Shown: piece by piece, positions 1-5,442 of the stretch
How the letters are laid out: every line of letters begins with the position of its first letter
Numbering within the stretch: the first letter of the stretch is position 1
NCBI GenBank assembly: GCA_002869305.1
Contig: PKTC01000074.1
Span: forward strand, 1 to 5,442
Direction: 5' to 3'
DNA from: Marinilabiliales bacterium
GTDB lineage: Bacteria > Bacteroidota > Bacteroidia > Bacteroidales > UBA12077
Length of the DNA stretch: 5,442 bases
Notes under the pieces: generated by a model
What the model was told of the DNA's origin: nothing
Seen by the model: the letters and a program-made list of their open reading frames with translations, nothing else
The model's database searches: none
Translations under genes and position numbers: made by a program

Positions 1-357
1 ACTAATGAAAAAATTAGAGAAAGCTTTTTTGAGAGTTTAAAACATGAAGAAAACAGAGAAAAGGAACCATGGGTTATAGATGCACTTTATTATTTTCACC
101 ATCCATTAAGAAATTCTGAGACAATAAAATTTATTAGACCATCTTTAGATTTATTAAAAGAAATTCAAACTACAGGAGATATTTTTTTTCCAAAGAGATG
201 GTTAGATGCAACTTTTTATGTACATAATTCAATAGATGCCGTGCTGGAGATTAATTTATTTTTAAATGAAAATCCTGAATATCCAGAAAATTTAAAAAAT
301 AAAATTATACAATCTACTGATTTGGTATTTAGAGCAAGTATAATAAATAAAAAATAG
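1..357 (+). CDS. M1 family aminopeptidase, C-terminal end (5' partial)
   Basis: The frame is open from the first base and closes with TAG at 355-357, giving 118 residues with no start inside the window. The residues match what I know of the helical C-terminal domain of Bacteroidota M1 (PepN/ERAP-like) zinc aminopeptidases: EPWVIDALYYFHHPLRN near residues 22-38, then SLDLLKEIQTTGDIFFPKRW, then a FLNENPEYPENLKNKI stretch and a final TDLVFRAS. Family members remove N-terminal amino acids from peptides. The catalytic HExxH-type zinc site lies upstream and cannot be inspected, so activity is not shown here. The protein ends in NKK with no anchor or sorting domain. It converges with the minus-strand genes and shares a hairpin with them at its stop codon. 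Recognition rests on remembered family pattern, not on a database search. Confidence 0.75.
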   Translation, partial: TNEKIRESFFESLKHEENREKEPWVIDALYYFHHPLRNSETIKFIRPSLDLLKEIQTTGDIFFPKRWLDATFYVHNSIDAVLEINLFLNENPEYPENLKNKIIQSTDLVFRASIINKK

Positions 358-375
358 CTGAATAAACTCAGCTAT
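354..375. terminator. Convergent intrinsic terminator, overlaps the aminopeptidase stop codon
   Basis: ATAGCTGA (354-361) pairs perfectly with TCAGCTAT (368-375) around the six-base loop ATAAAC. On the minus strand the hairpin is followed by a T-rich run (complement of the A-rich 345-353 stretch), which fits a Rho-independent terminator for the 91-residue gene whose stop is just before it. On the plus strand the following TCTTATTGATTT is only weakly T-rich. The TAG stop of the aminopeptidase lies inside the 5' arm. Confidence 0.6.
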
Positions 376-376
376 C

Positions 377-652
377 TTATTGATTTAAACTATTAAGTTC
401 GTCAAGCAATTTTAAGTTTGTTTCATACATTTCATCTATAACACTTCGAAAATATTCTTTTATGCTACCATTTTCGGGTGTATTATTTACTTTATAAAGT
501 AAATTTCGGCGAAGTTGTTCAGCATCGTGCATTATATCCAAAACGTTCTCTTGATTATTTACCGGAGAATATTCCATGAAGGAAAAACACTCAATTATTA
601 TTTGAGTGGCTAAAAAGTTAATGTCTTTTTTAATGTCCCTAACGCTCGCCAT
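377..652 (-). CDS. Small conserved Bacteroidota-type protein of unknown function
   Basis: This is a 91-residue protein starting MASVRDIKKDINFLATQ and ending LLDELNSLNQ before TAA. I place the start at the ATG at 652. An upstream in-frame TTG at 673 would add seven hydrophobic residues (MILFYTS), but the ATG begins the part that resembles short Bacteroidota proteins I remember starting MASVKDIKKDIN. No function is known to me. It is charged and likely all-helical, with no signal peptide, membrane segment, Cys pair or known catalytic motif, so it is probably cytosolic and may form helical hairpins or a coiled coil near its C-terminus (IDEMYETNLKLLDEL). It has its own putative promoter downstream of the terminator of the LysM gene, so it appears to be a single-gene unit. 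No Shine-Dalgarno sequence is visible before the ATG. Confidence 0.65.
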   Translation of the reverse strand: MASVRDIKKDINFLATQIIIECFSFMEYSPVNNQENVLDIMHDAEQLRRNLLYKVNNTPENGSIKEYFRSVIDEMYETNLKLLDELNSLNQ

Positions 653-681
653 TGAAGTATAAAATAAGATCAAATTCTATA

Positions 682-712
682 GAAAGATATAGGTAAATAT
701 TTTAATATCAAA
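682..712 (-). promoter_or_regulatory. Putative Bacteroidota-type promoter of the 91-residue gene
   Basis: Read on the minus strand, TTTG (712-709) is followed after 19 bases by TATCTTTC (689-682), a seven-of-eight match to the Bacteroidota -7 box TAnnTTTG. The spacing agrees with the known -33/-7 arrangement. Transcription would start near 676 and leave a leader of roughly 25 bases before the ATG at 652. In such AT-rich DNA a chance match is possible. Confidence 0.35.
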
Positions 713-720
713 ATCTTTTA

Positions 721-755
721 TAAAAAAAGCACCCCTCATTTTTGATTAGGGTGCT
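721..755 (-). terminator. Rho-independent terminator of the LysM gene
   Basis: AGCACCC (728-734) pairs with GGGTGCT (749-755), a seven-pair GC-rich stem. A further TCA/TGA pairing inside the loop can extend it past one bulged base. On the minus strand the stem runs straight into a run of seven or more T residues (complement of A722-728). It sits about 25 bases after the TAG stop at 782-784, the expected place for termination. Confidence 0.75.
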
Positions 756-781
756 GTTATTATTTTAACAAAATTTATGCT

Positions 782-1327
782 CTATTCGAAACTTTGGGAA
801 ACAGAGACCCTATATTTATCAAGTTCATTTATTCTAAAGATATTATATCCTTCATAATATTTTATAATATCTACATGAATATTTTCATAACCAGAATCTT
901 GATACCATTTAACAAAATGATACTCGGCTTGAAGCAAATCAACTTGATGATTATAAATACATTGCTCAAAATATTTACCGTAATCCATTAATGCCGAAAG
1001 AAAGTATAACCCAACATCATACGCATGTATTGCCATTTGATCTGGTTCTGTATGATAAACTTCTCTGTATTTCAAAACAAAATCCTTAACATCTTTATGG
1101 TGATAGTCAATAAAAAATGGAGAGGCAATACAAAGTTCCAGATTAAAATAATATTCAGGGTCAATATTCTTAAAACGTTGCCAACGAGTCAATCCTATTA
1201 CACTAACTTTATTCCCAAAAGCTTTCAATGTATTCAATTTAGTAACAACATTGGTTACAAAAGCTTCTTCGTTTGATGGTACTATAAATACATTTTCTAA
1301 TTCCGGGCTTAAAGCATGCTCTAACAC
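782..1327 (-). CDS. C-terminal half of the substrate-binding fold, downstream of the internal stop
   Basis: This 181-residue frame opens with GTG at 1327 (reading LEHALSPELENVFIVPSNEE) and ends with TAG at 782-784. The sequence FIVPSNEEAFVTNVVTKLN, the VSVIGLTRWQRFKNIDPEYY stretch and MAIHAYDVGLYFLSAL are what follows the first lobe in type-1 periplasmic-binding-fold proteins: the second lobe, with the late helix carrying a Y/A-H-A-Y-D motif. It has no signal peptide and no visible ribosome binding site, so independent translation from the GTG is doubtful. It is best read as the remainder of the interrupted gene, still under coding constraint in appearance, since no further stop or frameshift is seen. 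Confidence 0.6.
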   Translation of the reverse strand: MLEHALSPELENVFIVPSNEEAFVTNVVTKLNTLKAFGNKVSVIGLTRWQRFKNIDPEYYFNLELCIASPFFIDYHHKDVKDFVLKYREVYHTEPDQMAIHAYDVGLYFLSALMDYGKYFEQCIYNHQVDLLQAEYHFVKWYQDSGYENIHVDIIKYYEGYNIFRINELDKYRVSVSQSFE

Positions 1328-1351
1328 AAAAATGCTATCAACAAAAACTAC

Positions 1352-1354
1352 CTA
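1352..1354 (-). other. In-frame TAG inside the LysM/binding-fold gene
   Basis: The codons read AAT ATT CAA TTT AAA TAG GTA GTT TTT GTT on the minus strand. The frame continues unchanged on both sides. TAG also ends the aminopeptidase (355-357) and this gene (782-784) at places where hairpin terminators follow, so TAG looks like a genuine stop in this genome. Confidence 0.85.
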
Positions 1355-2779
1355 TTTAAATTGAATATTATTAACCAATGTATCGTCAGATAGATTCGAA
1401 AATATTTTTTCTTTTACCATTTGAATATTGCTATAGGATAAACTATCATTGTTATGCACTAGTATAATGTTTTTATCGCTAAACTCTGAAACAAACCTGG
1501 CAAACTCATCAATTTGTGAATTATAGGATGGATTAACCTGAAATAGATATGGATTTTCGTTAACTAATTTTAAATTATCACTTAGAGGTGAAATCATCTT
1601 GATTCCATGTTTTTTAGAAAATTCCGATACGCGTTTTACCTCCTGGTTATAAATTGGACCAATAATCAAATCAGTATTTGACAATTCAGGGAAATCAAGT
1701 ATTTCATTGATTCTGGCAGTATCATTCTGAGTATCGAAGACATGTAAATTGACTGATAGACCTTGTTTTTTTAAACCTTCTAATGCCAACAAGAATCCTT
1801 CGTAAAACTCAATAAAAGGCACTGATCGTGGATATATATAGAAAGGATCATAAAATATTTTTTCATAAATTCTTTCACCATTATCATCAAACTCCGATGA
1901 ATCAATATAAAACTCTTCATCATTCTTATCCAAATAAAAAGGCAATAATAAAGTAACCTGATAAGGTTCAGTTTGAGGCATGTCAATTTTGTAACAATCC
2001 GAATAGTTCAATGTGTCGGAATAAGCTATCGCAGCACGCTTTTCATATAAAAGTGAATCGAATTTGTTATCATATTGCTTTAATAAAACAGAGTTGTCCT
2101 CTAAAGCTTCTTCAACTTTTGGAATTTTTAAAACCTGTCCAGCTTTAAGTCCTTCTTTTAAAAACGGATTATATTCAACCATTAATTCTTCTGATATTTC
2201 GTATTCTTTTGTTAAGGAATACTTTGTTTCTCCCAGTTCCACTTTATGATAAATAAAAGTATTTGGAATTCTAAAAGTATCTTGCTTCAAATCATTCTTA
2301 GGAGTTAAATCAACTACATTATTTTTTTCTCGTGTTTGAGGAATTCTAATAATTTGATTAACCTTAATCACATATTCTACTGATGGGTCGTTAAATGCTA
2401 TAATATCTTCTTTGGAGACATTATACATTTGCGATAATGCAAATAGTGTCTGCCCCTGTTTTACTCTATGATACAAAACGTATTTATCGCCTCCTGGCCC
2501 TTTATCCGTTTTCTCTTTAACTATAGGAATCTTCAATGCCTGACCTGCCTTTAAACCCAAAAATATTTCGGGGTTTTCTTTAGCTAGCTCTTTCTGGCTT
2601 ACCTCATATAGTTTACACAAAGAAGTTAAAGTCTCACCTTTTTTCACAATATGTACATAGTAATGCTGTCCTCCTATAATAACTTTGTCTTTTGATTTCT
2701 CAATGCTTATTGAATCATTCTGCGCAAAACTGTTGTTTACAAAAAAAAGAATAGAGCAGATGAATATTAATCTTTTCAC
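1352..2779 (-). CDS. LysM-repeat protein with N-terminal half of a substrate-binding fold
   Basis: This is the 475-residue part before the internal stop. The start is GTG at 2779: an in-frame TGA lies only about ten codons upstream with no ATG between, and the GTG is followed at once by a clear signal peptide (basic MKR, hydrophobic core LIFICSILFFV, probable cut after SFA at residue 19), so the protein is exported. Three LysM repeats follow at about residues 41-86, 100-147 and 175-220, each with the [YH]xVxxGET/QTL...Y.V...N...L/VxxxQxxxIP pattern that binds peptidoglycan sugars. From about residue 272 (YQVTLLLPFYLD) begins a type-1 periplasmic-binding-protein fold, with FYEGFLLALE, TDLIIGPIYN and KMISPLSDN segments typical of amino-acid ABC-type receptors. 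The family is probably cell-wall associated; the ligand is unknown. No transporter genes are adjacent. Confidence 0.85.
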   Translation of the reverse strand: MKRLIFICSILFFVNNSFAQNDSISIEKSKDKVIIGGQHYYVHIVKKGETLTSLCKLYEVSQKELAKENPEIFLGLKAGQALKIPIVKEKTDKGPGGDKYVLYHRVKQGQTLFALSQMYNVSKEDIIAFNDPSVEYVIKVNQIIRIPQTREKNNVVDLTPKNDLKQDTFRIPNTFIYHKVELGETKYSLTKEYEISEELMVEYNPFLKEGLKAGQVLKIPKVEEALEDNSVLLKQYDNKFDSLLYEKRAAIAYSDTLNYSDCYKIDMPQTEPYQVTLLLPFYLDKNDEEFYIDSSEFDDNGERIYEKIFYDPFYIYPRSVPFIEFYEGFLLALEGLKKQGLSVNLHVFDTQNDTARINEILDFPELSNTDLIIGPIYNQEVKRVSEFSKKHGIKMISPLSDNLKLVNENPYLFQVNPSYNSQIDEFARFVSEFSDKNIILVHNNDSLSYSNIQMVKEKIFSNLSDDTLVNNIQFK

Positions 2780-2838
2780 GTGTAATAATTTAGGTTTAGT
2801 AATTAACTTTCAGGGGATCTAGTTTATTGTTTCATTCA

Positions 2839-2846
2839 CAAAATTA
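2839..2846 (-). promoter_or_regulatory. Putative -7 box of the LysM gene promoter
   Basis: On the minus strand this reads TAATTTTG, an exact match to the Bacteroidota -7 element TAnnTTTG. About 19-20 bases upstream the T-rich tail of the preceding terminator supplies TTTT, an imperfect -33 element. Transcription would begin near 2833, leaving a leader of about 50 bases before the GTG at 2779. No operator or riboswitch fold is evident in that leader. Confidence 0.4.
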
Positions 2847-2864
2847 CATGAACTGTTTGAATAA

Positions 2865-2893
2865 AAAAATAAGCATGACAATTTTGTCATGCT
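2865..2893 (-). terminator. Rho-independent terminator of the oxidoreductase/diiron operon
   Basis: AGCATGACA (2872-2880) pairs perfectly with TGTCATGCT (2885-2893), nine base pairs around a four-base loop. On the minus strand it is followed by TTATTTTTTTATT. It lies about 22 bases past the TAA of the diiron protein gene, so it should end that transcript and separate it from the LysM gene. Confidence 0.75.
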
Positions 2894-2915
2894 CATTTCA
2901 ATGATCGTATTATAA

Positions 2916-3371
2916 TTAGTTTTCTCTTAGAACATATTCATCATATTCAATCTCAAATCTAAGTTTATGTTTTGATTCTTCTTGAGCAAGCGCAATAAAT
3001 ATATCTCGCATTTCTTCATTACCAGCAGTTTTGGCTAAATCATAATAAAGTCTGAAAGCTGCTTTTTCTTTGCTCATTGCAACAACTAATGCCTGTGCAT
3101 ACGTCATATCAGGTGTAGGATTAACTTCTGATAAATAATCACTGATCTTCAAATCAGCAACTACCTTGGGCTCTACTTTAAATGATCCTTCATTTTTAAT
3201 TTGAGTCAATCGAGCCTTATGCTTTATTTCTTCCTGTGCAAAGGATGTAAAAACAATGCGCATATCTTCAGTTTTAGCATTTGTTGCTAACCCATTATAA
3301 AAATCAACTGCATCTTGTTCCGCATTTATAGCAAAATCAAGAATATCATCAATAGATCTAAATTTTTCCAT
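2916..3371 (-). CDS. Rubrerythrin-like ferritin-family diiron protein without rubredoxin domain
   Basis: This 151-residue protein is one four-helix ferritin-like domain built as two similar halves. Expected iron ligands are E18 with E48-x-x-H51 in the first half and E102 with E132-x-x-H135 in the second; the E-to-ExxH spacing is 30 in both. The second half repeats the first visibly (FAQEEIKHK against LAQEESKHK). Rubrerythrins reduce hydrogen peroxide in anaerobes, but classical ones have a C-terminal rubredoxin with two CxxC pairs. This protein has no cysteine at all and stops after the fourth helix, so it needs an outside electron donor. By-eye alignment with Desulfovibrio rubrerythrin puts E102 at E94, while A105 occupies the place of E97. 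It starts at ATG 3371 without a Shine-Dalgarno sequence, 24 bases after the oxidoreductase gene, and is probably cotranscribed with it. The exact activity (peroxidase, oxidase or iron handling) is not determined by sequence. Confidence 0.88.
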   Translation of the reverse strand: MEKFRSIDDILDFAINAEQDAVDFYNGLATNAKTEDMRIVFTSFAQEEIKHKARLTQIKNEGSFKVEPKVVADLKISDYLSEVNPTPDMTYAQALVVAMSKEKAAFRLYYDLAKTAGNEEMRDIFIALAQEESKHKLRFEIEYDEYVLREN

Positions 3372-3395
3372 ATTGATTGGTTTTTTATTTTTCGT

Positions 3396-5442
3396 TTAGT
3401 TTTCAACAGCTACCTTAATTATTTTTTCAGCATTTGCAAAAGACTCTTTGAAATGCTCATCAAAGTATTTAACAATGTAATCGCAACCATGTTTAAACAA
3501 TTTGTTTAAATTTTCTTTCTCGGTATAAACTAACTCAAAACGACTTTCTTTTTTAACATCTGCCAATAATTCAAAAATTTCTTTCCTAATCTCATCAACA
3601 GAATCAATTTTTAACTCTTGAAACTGATTAAAGATATGAATTAATTGCATATAATTCTCAATCTCCACCTTACCCTTGAGCTGTTTTTCGAACACCTGGA
3701 TGTTTTTCTGTGAGTTAGTAAAACTACCTGAAGTTTCAACAGGGAATGTTGCAGGAAGTATTAAATTTGCTTTTTTAGCTGTTTCTGTCATAAAGTAATC
3801 CTGAACCATGACAAATTCTGATTCAGCAAACCATTTCTGAACTTTCTCCTTATTTGTTGCACATCCTATTGGGTCTTCACCAAAAATGAAAAAATTCTTT
3901 ATTAAACCTTCATTTAATAATTCTTTTGTGCACTTATCTCCTTGCTCAGGTAATGAGTCTATATTCCACTTTTCAGCCAATTTCTTAACATATTCTTTAT
4001 CTGATAAATCAATATTTCCCGTTCCATTCTTTGATGAAATTCCCATGTCAAATAATCCTTGATAGTTGTTCTTTTCTTTTAATGATATTAAGCCATTAGC
4101 TGTTTTACCCAATTTACCAGTAATCATTGCTAGATTAAATAACTCCTTGCTGACATTTGAAGAAACTTCTTTTTCAGAAAATACAATTACAGCATTAATT
4201 TCTTTATTGTACATTTCAGCAAATTCCTCGATAACGCTTTGACAACAAACGCCGGACTCATTTACCAATTCATCATAATTTTCTTCAGCAAGTTTCTTTT
4301 TGTATTCTTCAAAACCACTGCAATTATCTTTTAAAAACAGTGCATTTTGCCATCCTTTTTCAAGAATTTTAAAGGTAATTGCTTTAATAAAATGGTAGTA
4401 CGACTTTATTTTATATACTTTATCTACTTTATGTTCAAGTGCACTAATTTCTTTATTTGTAATAAGTTCAACTGGCACACTCTCTTCTTCTCGTGCATTA
4501 TTAATCATGAAGCTCACTACCGGATTGTCCATATTCACTTCTGATCCTAACAAGTATATTTTTGAAGCATCTTTTATTTGCTCAAAAGGAACATTTGCCT
4601 CAGAATTTCCTCCATACCATCTTCCCTGACCCACATAATGGAAACTTGAAATATTATTTGTTTTTGCACCTACCCTGGCAAGCTTCTGTATCATGTACAT
4701 TTCTTCGTTGCTCAGTCTTGCCCCCGCAAAGAATGCATTCTCATCAGAATCAGAACCTTTTATTTCGTCAGCGACTATTTCAAATGCTTTCTCCCATGTA
4801 ATAGTCTCAAAATTATCATCAACCTTTAATAATGGTTGAGTTATTCTTTTGGTGTCATTCATTACAGGGTATCCAAATCTTGAATATCGACAAATGTTAC
4901 TATCCTTATTTACAAGTCCTTCATGCCCTTCAACTTTCCATACAAATTCTGATTTATGATGGTATTCAACTTCACAGCCTACGGAACAATAATGGCATAA
5001 AGAATTCACTGCATCCAATTTTACAGGTCCCGGTTTAAAGTTCACATTTTCTGTAATAGCACCTGTTGGACACGTGGATATACACATTCCGCAAGATTCA
5101 CAATCGGTTTCTACCAATGAGTTACCCATGCTCGGAGCAACAAAAGTATCAAAACCACGATTTACTAAACCAAGTGCATTAGCACCAACAACTTCCTTGC
5201 AAATTCTAACACATCTGGCACAAAGTATACATTTGTTATTATCTATTTCAATAAAAGGATGTGAAAAGTCAAGCTCATATGCATGATAATCACCTTCGAA
5301 ATGCTTTTGGTCTGCATCGTATTGTGTGGCATATTTCTTTAAAACGCAAGTATGAAACTCAGTACAACCACATTCTAAACATCTTTCTGCTTCATGTTTT
5401 GCAACTTTCTCATCTGCATAACCTAATTCAACTTCTTTAAAG
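3396..5442 (-). CDS. GltD-like/Fe-S/molybdopterin-oxidoreductase-like fusion protein (5' partial)
   Basis: The frame stays open to the right edge, so the ATG at 5129 is internal; 681 residues are visible. Numbering from the edge: residues 1-20 (FKEVELGYADEKVAKHEAER) look like the C-terminal end of a GltD-type FAD/NAD(P)H domain; C21-x2-C24-x-C26-x5-C32 is an extra cluster motif; C71-x2-C74-x2-C77-x3-C81 and C114-x2-C117-x2-C120-x3-C124 are two [4Fe-4S] ferredoxin motifs; C149-x2-C152-x3-C156-x27-C184 is the Fe4S4 motif of molybdopterin oxidoreductases, followed by their core (TNNI near 261, GEDPIG near 521, LILPAT near 560, GSFTN near 572). The layout recalls NuoG and NAD-linked formate dehydrogenase alpha chains. 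Three features argue against formate oxidation: no Cys/Sec in the active-site region (SSFHYVGQGRWYGG), CRYSRFG in place of the usual CxKGRFG, and no C-terminal dinucleotide-binding domain, only a charged helical tail of about 77 residues. It is probably cytosolic. The substrate is unknown. Confidence 0.8.
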   Translation of the reverse strand, partial: FKEVELGYADEKVAKHEAERCLECGCTEFHTCVLKKYATQYDADQKHFEGDYHAYELDFSHPFIEIDNNKCILCARCVRICKEVVGANALGLVNRGFDTFVAPSMGNSLVETDCESCGMCISTCPTGAITENVNFKPGPVKLDAVNSLCHYCSVGCEVEYHHKSEFVWKVEGHEGLVNKDSNICRYSRFGYPVMNDTKRITQPLLKVDDNFETITWEKAFEIVADEIKGSDSDENAFFAGARLSNEEMYMIQKLARVGAKTNNISSFHYVGQGRWYGGNSEANVPFEQIKDASKIYLLGSEVNMDNPVVSFMINNAREEESVPVELITNKEISALEHKVDKVYKIKSYYHFIKAITFKILEKGWQNALFLKDNCSGFEEYKKKLAEENYDELVNESGVCCQSVIEEFAEMYNKEINAVIVFSEKEVSSNVSKELFNLAMITGKLGKTANGLISLKEKNNYQGLFDMGISSKNGTGNIDLSDKEYVKKLAEKWNIDSLPEQGDKCTKELLNEGLIKNFFIFGEDPIGCATNKEKVQKWFAESEFVMVQDYFMTETAKKANLILPATFPVETSGSFTNSQKNIQVFEKQLKGKVEIENYMQLIHIFNQFQELKIDSVDEIRKEIFELLADVKKESRFELVYTEKENLNKLFKHGCDYIVKYFDEHFKESFANAEKIIKVAVEN

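Larger units (their letters stand above)
782..2779 (-). pseudogene. LysM/periplasmic-binding-fold protein gene interrupted by in-frame TAG
   Basis: The two open frames here are one gene. The TAG at 1352-1354 is in the same frame as both flanks, and eight codons (VVFVDSIF) join it to the downstream frame with no other stop or shift. Without the TAG the product would be about 665 residues: signal peptide, three LysM repeats, a linker, and a complete type-1 substrate-binding fold. That is the normal size and order for this Bacteroidota family. The stop falls in the middle of the binding fold and removes about 190 residues, so a product ending there should not fold properly. The intact downstream frame suggests a recent nonsense change (for example GAG or CAG to TAG) or a base-calling error. 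I call it a pseudogene with that reservation. Confidence 0.7.

Noticed and set aside
794..1276. Plus-strand open frames over the LysM gene and the oxidoreductase
   Set aside because: They lie opposite well-supported minus-strand coding sequence, have low-complexity or unrecognisable products, and lack any start signal; they are shadow frames.
1328..1400. Frameshift as the cause of the split LysM gene
   Set aside because: The first base of the TAG (1354) and the first base of the downstream GTG (1327) are 27 bases apart, so both parts share one frame. It is a nonsense codon, not an indel.
1780..1986. Short minus-strand frame of 68 residues inside the LysM gene
   Set aside because: It overlaps, in another frame, the binding-fold region, which has clear family motifs.
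782..2779. Reassignment of TAG to an amino acid in this genome
   Set aside because: TAG also ends two genes (355-357 and 782-784) right where hairpin terminators follow, and the long frame at 3396-5442 contains no internal TAG. The test is not fully decisive, because in both cases a TAA follows within about a dozen codons, but nothing favours reassignment.
2872..2893. Perfect inverted repeat as a regulator-binding operator
   Set aside because: Its position just after a stop codon and the T-rich run that follows on the minus strand make a terminator the simpler explanation.
3396..5129. Oxidoreductase starting at the ATG at 5129
   Set aside because: The frame is open to the window edge, and the upstream residues carry a complete ferredoxin motif and a GltD-like end that belong to the same protein.
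3396..5442. Selenocysteine-containing formate dehydrogenase
   Set aside because: There is no in-frame TGA anywhere in the visible frame, and the active-site region has neither Cys nor Sec.

Overview
The window is AT-rich and reads as a chromosomal segment of a Bacteroidota bacterium, probably an anaerobe of the Bacteroidales/Marinilabiliales type. The reasons are: a secreted protein with three LysM repeats fused to a periplasmic-binding-protein fold, an architecture familiar from this phylum; an M1 aminopeptidase C-terminus of the Bacteroidota style; genes that mostly lack Shine-Dalgarno sequences; and two upstream regions that resemble the Bacteroidota promoter (-33 TTTG, -7 TAnnTTTG). An iron-sulfur-rich oxidoreductase and a rubrerythrin-like diiron protein suggest anaerobic life. 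The assignment is inferred from gene style, not from a marker gene.

Layout: only the left edge is on the plus strand, with the last 118 codons of an M1 aminopeptidase (1-357). Everything else is on the minus strand, so transcription runs right to left. From the right edge these are: (i) a large oxidoreductase with its 5' end outside the window (3396-5442), which joins the end of a GltD-like FAD/NAD(P)H domain, an extra Cys cluster, two [4Fe-4S] ferredoxin motifs and a molybdopterin-oxidoreductase-like domain; (ii) 24 bases further on, a 151-residue ferritin-like diiron protein (2916-3371), ending at a strong hairpin terminator; (iii) a LysM/substrate-binding-fold protein (782-2779) interrupted by an in-frame TAG at 1352-1354, ending at a second hairpin terminator; (iv) a 91-residue conserved-looking protein of unknown function (377-652), which converges on the aminopeptidase at a shared hairpin.

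How the genes may work together: the oxidoreductase and the diiron protein form a probable operon. The diiron protein has no rubredoxin domain, and the molybdopterin-like part lacks the usual catalytic Cys/Sec motif and the C-terminal cofactor-binding domain. One reading is that the large protein passes NAD(P)H electrons through Fe-S clusters to a partner, possibly the diiron protein, instead of oxidising formate. This is inference. The LysM gene looks like an envelope protein that is either newly broken, read through, or affected by a base error. The three intergenic gaps longer than 100 bases or bounded by terminators (358-376, 653-781, 2780-2915) hold terminators and putative promoters. I see no RNA gene, mobile element, CRISPR array or long repeat.
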